From the NCBI RefSeq assembly GCF_900177725.1, contig NZ_FXAT01000014.1:1-64000 (forward strand): a stretch of 64,000 bases of DNA. Direction: 5' to 3'. The notes under the pieces are model-generated. The model did not search any database. It was given only the letters and a program-made list of their open reading frames with translations, and was not told the DNA's origin. The first letter of the stretch is position 1. Every line of letters starts with the position of its first letter. The translations under genes were made by a program, and so were the position numbers. The DNA comes from Paraburkholderia susongensis. Its GTDB lineage: Bacteria > Pseudomonadota > Gammaproteobacteria > Burkholderiales > Burkholderiaceae. Of the stretch, positions 19,658-26,622 are shown piece after piece.

Positions 19658-19717
19658 GTGGTCTACTCTGCTAATTGGACTGGCTGAAACAACAAACCGA
19701 GTTATTGCGGAAATATC

Positions 19718-20005
19718 ATGCGTCCGGATTTTCGCCGTCCCTCGGTAGGGCCACGCCGTTCCACGTGGCCCTACCGCTTCGCCGAATTGTTCTTCGGTAC
19801 GATCGCGAAGGCAACGATGGTTCTCGCCGCTTTGCTTCTTGTTGCTCTAGAGCTTTTCACTGGGGGTGCAGGTGGGAGCTTAGGCGACCTTCCGACAACT
19901 AGCAGAGGTTGGAGAAATCTATTGCTCGTTATCCTGATGATTCTCATCGTTGTTGCGCTTGGAGTTTATTTCTTTGCCCCCACGGCGAGTCACCCGCATC
20001 GCTGA
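19718..20005 (+). CDS. Small predicted membrane protein
   Basis: A possible 95-residue protein with a basic N terminus and two hydrophobic segments (about 32-48, ATMVLAALLLVALELF, and 67-87, NLLLVILMILIVVALGVYF), ending in a short polar tail. The start ATG at 19718 has only a weak upstream GGA. A perfect 13-bp inverted repeat (19743-19776) lies within codons 9-20, which is odd for a coding region and may affect translation. Membrane topology is clear if the gene is real. Function unknown; its place between candidate immunity genes and the lipoprotein suggests it belongs to the CDI accessory block. Confidence 0.5.
   Translation: MRPDFRRPSVGPRRSTWPYRFAELFFGTIAKATMVLAALLLVALELFTGGAGGSLGDLPTTSRGWRNLLLVILMILIVVALGVYFFAPTASHPHR
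19743..19776. repeat. Perfect 13-bp inverted repeat, 8-base loop
   Basis: The left arm CGGTAGGGCCACG at 19743-19755 and its exact reverse complement at 19764-19776 are separated by CCGTTCCA. In RNA this would be a very stable hairpin. No T-tract follows, so it is not a classical intrinsic terminator. It lies at the start of the small membrane-protein frame. Confidence 0.75.
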
Positions 20006-20220
20006 GACGATTGAGCAGCACTCTGGGCATGTTCGAAGGCGCGAACGCGGATCGGCTCAACCGGCAGTTGCATCCTGATGAAACGAAGTCCATCGCAGTC
20101 AGGACAAATGTTGTATGAAAATTCCTGCGCCTTCGCAATTTGGTTCGAATGACGCTCGCAACGCAGGAGGTACAGCTTGCTGAAGAAAATTTGAGGCGTT
20201 CCCGCCATTGAGGAAATATC
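20006..20220. other. Short intergenic stretch before the lipoprotein gene
   Basis: Nothing recognisable except weak reverse-strand frames with no family resemblance. It falls in the AT-richer block. The ribosome binding site of the lipoprotein gene (GAGGA at 20209-20213) lies at its right end. Confidence 0.3.
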
Positions 20221-20856
20221 TTGAAAAATCTCAAAATCTTTAAATTATCATTTGCTGCCTTCACTGCATTATTGCTTTCTAGTTGTGCAATGAACCAGCC
20301 AAGTAATAAGAGATATACAGCATCGGAGCTTTCTGGCCCAAGCCTCGGCATGGGAATCGTGTTCGGAAAGCGCTGCGAAGGCGGTTTGTTTTCTGTGAGC
20401 AATATTAAGACCGGCGAGGAAACGGTTTACACCGGAACATACCCTGATAAAGTTTCAGTCTTCGCAATGCAGTTGCCAGTAGGCGAATATACAATTCGAC
20501 AAATCTCAACAGGTGCCTATCGACCGATGGTCTCAAGCGACCCGGTTCGATTCATAGTTACAGACGGACAGATTGTTTATGTCGGAACATTGATAAAAAG
20601 CTGGTCTATCTACAATGGTTCGGTTTTTAATAAAGTTCCAGAAGAATATCGCTGTGATGCAGAACGCCAACACATAGTCGATAGAAAGCTTTATCACGTC
20701 CCACCAAGTTCTCTCTGGCTCGGGCTCAAGAGTGACACGACCAAGGACTGGGCTCCGGTATATATCTCGAACTACGTTGAAGGCGTATTGCCTGAATTGC
20801 GAAGAGAATATCCAAGGCTAGATCTATCAAAATATGTAACGAACCTAATGCATTGA
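20221..20856 (+). CDS. Putative lipoprotein in the BcpO-like position of the CDI locus
   Basis: A 211-residue protein starting at TTG 20221, with GAGGA about 7 bases upstream. A lipobox (LLLSSC, Cys about 22) ends the signal peptide, so it should be lipidated. The rest is beta-rich (GLFSVSNIKTGEETVYTG; PVGEYTIRQISTGAYRPM) and contains two further cysteines. Base composition is clearly more AT-rich than the flanking cdiA and cdiB genes, a sign of transfer. In Burkholderia bcpAIOB loci a small outer-membrane lipoprotein, BcpO, lies between the immunity and transporter genes; this gene has that position, but I cannot claim sequence homology to BcpO. Confidence 0.8.
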   Translation: MKNLKIFKLSFAAFTALLLSSCAMNQPSNKRYTASELSGPSLGMGIVFGKRCEGGLFSVSNIKTGEETVYTGTYPDKVSVFAMQLPVGEYTIRQISTGAYRPMVSSDPVRFIVTDGQIVYVGTLIKSWSIYNGSVFNKVPEEYRCDAERQHIVDRKLYHVPPSSLWLGLKSDTTKDWAPVYISNYVEGVLPELRREYPRLDLSKYVTNLMH

Positions 20857-20926
20857 CTGCGCAAAATCAAGTCGAAAATTCATGAACCCCGTGCAGCGCT
20901 GCATTCTGGCAACGCACAAAGGAGTA

Positions 20927-20959
20927 ATGGTCTATGCGCCCGACGGTCTTATCGACTAA
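20927..20959 (+). promoter_or_regulatory. Ten-codon leader ORF overlapping the cdiB start, inside an inverted repeat
   Basis: AAAGGAG (about 20918-20924) precedes an ATG that opens a ten-codon frame (MVYAPDGLID) whose TAA at 20957-20959 overlaps the ATG at 20959 as TAATG. An exact 10-bp inverted repeat, TGGTCTATGC at 20928-20937 and GCATAGACCA at 20961-20970, brackets it. The arrangement fits a leader peptide coupling or limiting translation of the transporter gene. All elements are visible; their regulatory role is inferred. Confidence 0.5.
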
Positions 20960-22740
20960 TGCATAGACCAGCGAATAGAACAATGATGAAAATTCCTACA
21001 CGGCTGGCGGCCTTGCCGCTCACAGCCATGGTATCGCTCGCGTCCCACGCGCAGCAGACGCCAACACCCGCCGACACGGCCGCAGCAGCACGCGCCAACT
21101 CGGAACAGAACCAGCAGGTTCAACAACAGCAAGAAGCGCAGCAACGCGAGGCGGCCGTCAACGCACCCTCGGTACGCTCGACTATCGAGCAAGCTTCGGG
21201 CTGGCCCGACCTGCCGGTCGAAACGCCGTGTTTCCGCATCGACAGATCCGTGCTGGACGTACCATCGACACTCCCCGATCCAGTGCGTGCGCAAGGCGCA
21301 TCTGCCCTGCCGCTCGACCGCTTCGCATTTGTGCGCGAATGGCTCGACCACTACAGAGGTCAATGCGTTGGCAAACAGGGCATTGATACGCTCACCAAAA
21401 GCCTGCAACAGCAGATCCTGGGCCGCGGCTACATCACGACGCGCGTCCTGTTACCCGAACAGGATCTCTCAACCGGGACACTTAAGTTCGCGCTCGTGCC
21501 AGGCGTGATCAATCAGATCCGATTCTCGGATCCGGCCACACGCGGCACATGGAAGTCTGCATTCCCGACGCGCGACGGCGACGTACTAAACCTGCGTGAC
21601 CTCGAACAGGGCCTCGAACAGATGAAGCGCGTTGCCAGTCAGGACGTGTCCATGCAGATCGTCCCCACCAGCATCCCCGGCGAAAGCGACGTGGTACTGG
21701 ATGTGAAGCGCACGAAGCCGTGGACCGTCGTCGCCTCGATCGACAACTCCGGCACGCGGGCGACCGGCAAACTGCAAGGCAACCTGAGCCTCGGCCTCGA
21801 CAACCCGCTCGGCCTGAACGACATCTTCGACGTGGGCGTGAGCCAGGACCTCGAATTCGGTGACAAAAGTCTGGGCTCGCATGGCTGGAATGGCTCGTAC
21901 TCGGTTCCGTGGGGCTACTGGACCGGCACACTGTCGGCGTACACGAACACGTACTACCAGCAGATCGCGGGGGCCAACCAGACCTTCGTCTCCAGTGGCA
22001 ATGCGCAGACGGTCGACCTCAGGCTGCAACGCGTCCTGATGCGCAGCCAGAACAATGTCCTCGGCGCGCAGTTCCGGCTGACGAAGCGCTTTGGCGAGAG
22101 CTTCATCGAGGACATCGATATCCCGCAGCAGCACCGCAACAACACGTTCATCGAAGCGGCGCTGACCGATCGCCACTACTTCGGTGCCGCGCAGTTCGAC
22201 GGGTCGCTTGCATATCGTCAAGGCATTGGTGGCCTCGGCGCGACACCGGATTTTTACCCCGACGGCCCGACCTACCGTTTCCGCATGGCCGTGCTCGACG
22301 CCAACCTGTCGGTACCGTTCCAGATCGCGAGCCAGCCGCTCCGGTACGTCACGTCCGTGCATGGCCAGTTCACGAACAACACGCTGAACTACATCGATGA
22401 CCTGACGATCGGCAGCCGCTACACCGTGCGCGGCTTCGACGGTGAAACGATGCTGGCCGCCGAGCGCGGTTTCTACTGGCGCAACGAACTCCAGTTGCCG
22501 ATTGGCTCAACAGGCCAATCGTTCTACGCGGGCATTGACTACGGCCATGTATTCGGACCGGGCGCTGTCTATCTCGCCGGTACACAACTGGTGGGCGCCG
22601 TGGTCGGCATCAGAGGCAGCACATCGGCAAAGGTCGGTGCGCTCGCCTATGACCTGTTTGCCGGCACCCCTGTCTATAAGCCCTCGGGCTTTCCGACGGC
22701 GCGGGTGACGCTCGGCTTTCAGGTGACGGCGCAATTCTGA
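20959..22740 (+). CDS. TpsB/ShlB-FhaC-HecB family outer-membrane transporter (CdiB-like)
   Basis: A 593-residue Omp85-superfamily transporter that exports the CdiA-like protein across the outer membrane. After a signal peptide (cleavage near SHAQQ) comes a Gln-rich linker (residues 35-70), an N-terminal ShlB-type domain, a POTRA domain with LPEQDLSTGTLKFALVPGVI, and a beta-barrel from about 260 to the end. The barrel contains the lid/channel motif TVRGFDGETMLAAERGFYWRNEL (split here as VRGFDGE ... RGFYWRNEL). In-frame ATGs at 20983 and 20986 could also be starts, since the ATG at 20959 lies within an inverted repeat and lacks a clear own ribosome site. Its stop touches the next frame. Confidence 0.92.
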   Translation: MHRPANRTMMKIPTRLAALPLTAMVSLASHAQQTPTPADTAAAARANSEQNQQVQQQQEAQQREAAVNAPSVRSTIEQASGWPDLPVETPCFRIDRSVLDVPSTLPDPVRAQGASALPLDRFAFVREWLDHYRGQCVGKQGIDTLTKSLQQQILGRGYITTRVLLPEQDLSTGTLKFALVPGVINQIRFSDPATRGTWKSAFPTRDGDVLNLRDLEQGLEQMKRVASQDVSMQIVPTSIPGESDVVLDVKRTKPWTVVASIDNSGTRATGKLQGNLSLGLDNPLGLNDIFDVGVSQDLEFGDKSLGSHGWNGSYSVPWGYWTGTLSAYTNTYYQQIAGANQTFVSSGNAQTVDLRLQRVLMRSQNNVLGAQFRLTKRFGESFIEDIDIPQQHRNNTFIEAALTDRHYFGAAQFDGSLAYRQGIGGLGATPDFYPDGPTYRFRMAVLDANLSVPFQIASQPLRYVTSVHGQFTNNTLNYIDDLTIGSRYTVRGFDGETMLAAERGFYWRNELQLPIGSTGQSFYAGIDYGHVFGPGAVYLAGTQLVGAVVGIRGSTSAKVGALAYDLFAGTPVYKPSGFPTARVTLGFQVTAQF

Positions 22741-22787
22741 TGATGGCGTCGAGCATTTCTGTTTTATCGAAAAGGAGAACGAAGAAC

Positions 22788-23456
22788 ATGTCAAAGATTT
22801 ATGGATCTGCCGTGCTTGCCACCGTCCTGTCGTTGGGTGGATGTGCAACGGAGTCGTCGCATTCGCTGCCGGTTCAGCCTGTGAGCGTTTCCCAGACTCC
22901 CTACGCGGGCCAGCGCATCGAGATGGCCGTGGGCAAATTCGACAACCGGTCCAGCTATATGCGAGGGATTTTCTCCGACGGAGTCGACCGCCTCGGAGGT
23001 CAGGCCAAGACGATTCTGATCACCGCACTGCAGCAGAGTGGGCGCTTCAATGTGCTCGATCGTGACAACCTCGACGAAATCCGTCAGGAAGCTGGCTTCA
23101 TGAAGAAGGGGCAGGCGATCAAGGGCGCGAACTTCGTCATCACTGGCGACGTCACCGAGTTTGGCCGCAAGGAAGTGGGTGATCGCCAGCTCTTTGGCAT
23201 TCTCGGCAGCGGCAAGAACCAGGTCGCGTATGCAAAGGTCAGCCTCAACGTGGTGAATACCACGACCTCGGAAGTCGTGGCGTCGAGCCAGGGGGCGGGG
23301 GAATACAGCCTGTCGAATCGCGAAATCATCGGCTTTGGGGGCACCGCCAGCTACGACTCCGCCCTGAATGGCAAGGTGCTTGACCTCGCGATCCAGGAGG
23401 CGGTCAACCATCTGGCTGCGCAGGTCGATGAGGGCGTGCTCAAGGTATCGCGATAG
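22788..23456 (+). CDS. CsgG/HfaB-family lipoprotein
   Basis: A 222-residue lipoprotein of the CsgG/HfaB family, related to the curli secretion pore subunit. The signal peptide ends with the lipobox LSLGGC, and the mature protein contains VGKFDNRSSYMRGIFSDG, LLQSG-type ALQQSGRFNVLDRDNLDEI, GANFVITGDVTEFG and a C-terminal NHLAAQV helix. I chose ATG 22788 because AAGGAG lies 10 bases upstream; the frame extends to 22740 without lipoprotein features. It begins 47 bp after cdiB and leads a three-gene set with DUF4810 and DUF799 lipoproteins. The same trio is conserved in Neisseria (the GNA1162 locus), where its function is not settled. Confidence 0.88.
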   Translation: MSKIYGSAVLATVLSLGGCATESSHSLPVQPVSVSQTPYAGQRIEMAVGKFDNRSSYMRGIFSDGVDRLGGQAKTILITALQQSGRFNVLDRDNLDEIRQEAGFMKKGQAIKGANFVITGDVTEFGRKEVGDRQLFGILGSGKNQVAYAKVSLNVVNTTTSEVVASSQGAGEYSLSNREIIGFGGTASYDSALNGKVLDLAIQEAVNHLAAQVDEGVLKVSR

Positions 23457-23518
23457 GCGCAAGAGGCAGCGACGTTGCACAGATTCTTATGCGACACGTC
23501 ACCACACTGACGGGATTT

Positions 23519-23893
23519 ATGATGAAACATACGGGCAGGATACGGGGAATGAGGCTGCCGGCAATGACAGTTGCGGCGCTCCTCACGGGATGTGCGGCAA
23601 GCAGCCCGCCGCCCCTTTACCAATGGACCGGCTACCAGCCAGCGGTTTATGACTACCTCAAGCGAGACAAGGACCCGCAGCAGCAGATCGACGCACTTGA
23701 AAAATCGCTGCAGGAAATCCGCGCAAAGGACGCTACGCCTCCGCCGGGTTTTCATGCGCAACTCGGGATGCTATACGCGAGCGTTGGCAAGGACGGAGCG
23801 GCCATGGAGCAGTTCGGGGCCGAGAAGGAGTTGTTTCCGGAGTCCTCGACTTACATGGACTTCCTGATGAAACATAAAACGAAACAGCCATAG
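23519..23893 (+). CDS. DUF4810-family lipoprotein
   Basis: A lipoprotein of about 124 residues with the lipobox AALLTGC and the DUF4810 body: PPPLYQWTGYQPAVYDYLKRD, an ALEKSLQEIRAK helix, then a TPPPGFHAQLGMLYASVGKDGAAMEQFGAEKELFPES helical pair of TPR-like character. I place the start at ATG 23519; the frame is also open to 23489 and an adjacent ATG at 23522 is possible. It sits between the CsgG-like and DUF799 genes with short gaps, the usual order of this conserved trio. It may assist assembly of a periplasmic or outer-membrane complex. Confidence 0.85.
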   Translation: MMKHTGRIRGMRLPAMTVAALLTGCAASSPPPLYQWTGYQPAVYDYLKRDKDPQQQIDALEKSLQEIRAKDATPPPGFHAQLGMLYASVGKDGAAMEQFGAEKELFPESSTYMDFLMKHKTKQP

Positions 23894-23903
23894 GCGAGCC
23901 GTC

Positions 23904-24569
23904 ATGTCCAGATTCCTTTCTTTCAGACCTTGGTTTGCCCTCTCGACATTCGCGTTGCTGGCTGCGTGCGCGCAACCCGTCAAGCATGTCGATTACACCG
24001 CTTTCAAAAACAGCCGGCCGCATTCGATCCTCGTTCTGCCGCCCGAAAACGAGACGACCGACGTGCAGGCGACGAACAGCATGCTTTCGCAGATGACCAT
24101 GCCACTCGCCGAATCGGGTTATTACGTGGTGCCAGTGGCGGTAATGGATGAGACATTCCGTCAGAACGGCCTGACCGTCCCGGCCGATATTCAGGCGACC
24201 TCGCCCGCGAAGCTTCGGGAGATTTTCGGCGCCGACGCGGTGCTGTATTCGAAGATCACGCAATTCGGCGCCGTGTATCACGTGCTTGATAGCGCGACTG
24301 TCGTCACGGCGTCGGCGAAGCTGGTGGACCTGAAGACTGGCGATGTGCTGTGGCAGGGGAGCGCAAGCGCCAACAGCAACGAGGGCGGCAACTACAGTGG
24401 AGGCGGCTTGGTCGGCATGCTCGTGAACGCGGCGGTCAAACAGATTGCCAACTCGCTGACGGACAAAAGTCACGATATTGCTGCCGTGACGAGTTACCGG
24501 CTACTGCATGCGGGGCCGCCTAATGGGCTGCTATACGGTCCCAGATCGCCGAAATCCGGCACGGACTGA
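23904..24569 (+). CDS. DUF799 / GNA1162-like lipoprotein
   Basis: A 221-residue lipoprotein with lipobox LLAAC and the DUF799 sequence SRPHSILVLPPENETTDVQATNSMLSQMTMPLAESGYYVVPVAVMDETFRQNG, followed by IFGADAVLYSKITQFG and a Gly/Asn-rich loop before a C-terminal amphipathic helix. GNA1162 of Neisseria is the founding member and has a TolB-N-like fold. It begins 10 bp after the DUF4810 gene, so the trio is an operon. Placement directly behind a CDI transporter suggests either an envelope helper role or simple clustering. Confidence 0.9.
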   Translation: MSRFLSFRPWFALSTFALLAACAQPVKHVDYTAFKNSRPHSILVLPPENETTDVQATNSMLSQMTMPLAESGYYVVPVAVMDETFRQNGLTVPADIQATSPAKLREIFGADAVLYSKITQFGAVYHVLDSATVVTASAKLVDLKTGDVLWQGSASANSNEGGNYSGGGLVGMLVNAAVKQIANSLTDKSHDIAAVTSYRLLHAGPPNGLLYGPRSPKSGTD

Positions 24570-24629
24570 GCACGCCGGTTGCGAAGGTTTCATGCGCCCA
24601 TGATGGGCACATGGATGCCCTGGTGTTCT

Positions 24630-24945
24630 GTCCCAGAAACAGCTTTTCATAAACGCTCGATCTTTTCAGGAATGGAATCGGTGGTGGTCGTCCACATGAA
24701 CGGGCGTTTATGGACGTTGTACGGATCGACGTAACGTTGGATGCTGGAGATCAGTTGACACACGCTCTCGAACGGTTCGCGACGAATTGCCTGTTAGGTA
24801 ATCAACCCGAACCGGCGCTCGGCCTGATTGAGCCACCCGGATATGCCGGTGTGACGTGCATGTGCTAGCGAGCCCGTCGGGTCAGCCGCGCTCTGACCTT
24901 CGGATGCTTGTGGGTCGCGTAGTTGTCGGCGATGAAGTTGCACAC
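24630..24945 (-). pseudogene. Degenerate IS630-family transposase, 3' part
   Basis: Translation of the reverse strand gives recognisable pieces of an IS630 transposase C terminus: a DNYATHKHPKVRARL segment carrying the second catalytic Asp, then SGWLNQAERRFGLIT, then an in-frame stop, then IRREPFESVCQLISSIQRYVDPYNV and HKRPFMWTTTTDSIPEKI. The usual Glu lies in the NQxERWF motif, here NQAERRF. The N-terminal half is missing and stop codons and frame breaks occur, so it is inactive. No terminal inverted repeats were identified. It lies between the CDI/lipoprotein block and mipA and may mark an island boundary. Confidence 0.8.
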
Positions 24946-25093
24946 CGAACAAAGCGAAGTAACGGGCAACGGAGCTCTTCAGCCCCGCTGCATGATTAAC
25001 AGAATTCAAACTCTTCTATCACATTCTTTTGTCCAGTAAGTGTTGGGTAAGTGAGGCGCCGATAGAGTCGACTCCGTTGCGTCAACCGCCCCC

Positions 25094-25924
25094 GTGGATA
25101 CGATTGTGAAGAAGACTCCCTTACTGGTTCGCCAGATTCTCCTGGCCGTGGTATCGATTGCGCTCTCTTTCGGAACGGCCTGGGCCGACGATAACGGCAC
25201 CGATCAGAACGATGCAGAAAATTCCGGCCTTACAATTCTGAACAATGCAACGAACGTAACGCACTGGGGGCTCGGTGCGGGCGTGGGCTTTGGAGAGTCG
25301 CCGTACAGCGGGTATGGCACCAAGGTCGTACCGTTTCCGCTCGTTACCTTCGACAACAAATGGGTGCATGTCCAGGCGACTACGGTCGACGTGAAGATCG
25401 GGAGTTGGAGCGGCGTGAGTCTGGCATTGCGCGGGTACTATTCGCTGCGCGACGGCTATAACCAGTCCGATGCGCCCATCCTGAATGGCATGGAGGATCG
25501 CAAGGGTGCGTTCTGGTACGGCCCGGCGCTCGCGTGGCACACCGCCTACGGAACAGTTTCCGGGAGCTACCTGCTCGGCGGGAACAAGGGCGAGCGAGCC
25601 AGGATTGACTACAGCAAGGCCTTCGACATCGGAGATTTTTCGATCACGCCTCACGTGGGTGTCGAATGGTTAAGCAGCGACTATGTTGATTACTATTATG
25701 GCGTTCGCCCATCCGAGGCGCGCCCCGGACGTCCGGCGTACACGGGCACGGCAACGTGGAACACGTCAGTGGGCACGAGCGTCGTTTACAGATTGACGAA
25801 GCAGCAGCGTATCGCGCTGAACGTCGGCGTATCGCACCTTGGCAACGGCATCACGGACAGCCCACTGGTCGGCAAGCGCTTCATTCCGGAAATCAGCATC
25901 GGCTATAACTATCAGTTCAGGTGA
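25094..25924 (+). CDS. MipA/OmpV family outer-membrane protein
   Basis: A 276-residue beta-barrel protein with a signal peptide (AVVSIALSFGTAWADD) and MipA/OmpV features: WGLGAGVGFGESPYSGYGTKVVPFPLV, alternating strands, and a terminal aromatic strand ending YNYQFR. The frame starts at GTG 25094; a GTG at 25106 (VKKTPLLVRQ) is an alternative with a better-spaced GGAT. MipA-like proteins bind murein synthesis enzymes or act as outer-membrane scaffolds. It is 10 bp upstream of a response regulator and sensor kinase, so the three are likely cotranscribed and mipA may be a target of that system. Confidence 0.88.
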   Translation: MDTIVKKTPLLVRQILLAVVSIALSFGTAWADDNGTDQNDAENSGLTILNNATNVTHWGLGAGVGFGESPYSGYGTKVVPFPLVTFDNKWVHVQATTVDVKIGSWSGVSLALRGYYSLRDGYNQSDAPILNGMEDRKGAFWYGPALAWHTAYGTVSGSYLLGGNKGERARIDYSKAFDIGDFSITPHVGVEWLSSDYVDYYYGVRPSEARPGRPAYTGTATWNTSVGTSVVYRLTKQQRIALNVGVSHLGNGITDSPLVGKRFIPEISIGYNYQFR

Positions 25925-25934
25925 GAGCAGCATC

Positions 25935-26615
25935 ATGTCGCGAGTTGCGATTGTCGAAGACCACGAACGCCTTGCCGGCATGGTCCGCGACGCCCTTGCG
26001 GGCGTGGGAATCGAGGCGGACCTGTTCCGCAGCATCGCCGAGGCAACCTACGGCGTACGCCACGCCGAATACGCGGTGGTCATTATCGATCGGGGCTTGC
26101 CGGACGGTGACGGGCTGACCTTCCTGCGAGGGTTGCGCGCGGAGGGACAAATGATGCCCTGTTTGATGCTGACCGCCCGCGATGCCTTGCACGATCGTGT
26201 CGACGGTCTTGAAAGCGGTGCGGACGACTACGTGACCAAACCGTTTGCAATGAGTGAACTGGTTGCAAGGGTGCGCACCCTGATGCGACGTCCAGTGGCA
26301 CTGACAACGTTGGTCGCGTCGTTTGCGGATGTAACGGTCGACCCTCAACAACGAGAGATGCGTGCCGGTGCTCAGTCTGTGCTGCTTGCGCCCGCCGAAC
26401 TGCAGATCATGCTTTGCCTCATCGAAGCAGCTGGCCTGACGGTTCGGCACGCAGCACTTGAGCATGCAGCCTGGGGCCTGGGCGAAGCCGTCACACCGAA
26501 TGCGCTGGAGGTGACTGTGCACCGGCTGCGTAAGAAGCTCGCGGCAATCAGCACGAAGACGCGTCTGATGAACGTGCGCGGCGCTGGCTTTGCCCTTCAG
26601 GAAATTTCCGGATAG
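25935..26615 (+). CDS. OmpR-family response regulator
   Basis: A 226-residue regulator with an N-terminal receiver (phosphoacceptor Asp52 in IIDRGLPDGDG; conserved Lys in VTKPF) and a C-terminal winged-helix DNA-binding domain (LLAPAELQIMLCLIEAAG ... NALEVTVHRLRKKL ... VRGAGFALQ). The start is ATG 25935, 10 bp after the mipA stop; the frame is open further upstream inside mipA. It resembles QseB/TctD-type regulators. Its sensor kinase begins 7 bp downstream. Confidence 0.93.
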   Translation: MSRVAIVEDHERLAGMVRDALAGVGIEADLFRSIAEATYGVRHAEYAVVIIDRGLPDGDGLTFLRGLRAEGQMMPCLMLTARDALHDRVDGLESGADDYVTKPFAMSELVARVRTLMRRPVALTTLVASFADVTVDPQQREMRAGAQSVLLAPAELQIMLCLIEAAGLTVRHAALEHAAWGLGEAVTPNALEVTVHRLRKKLAAISTKTRLMNVRGAGFALQEISG

Positions 26616-26622
26616 CGCCGTT

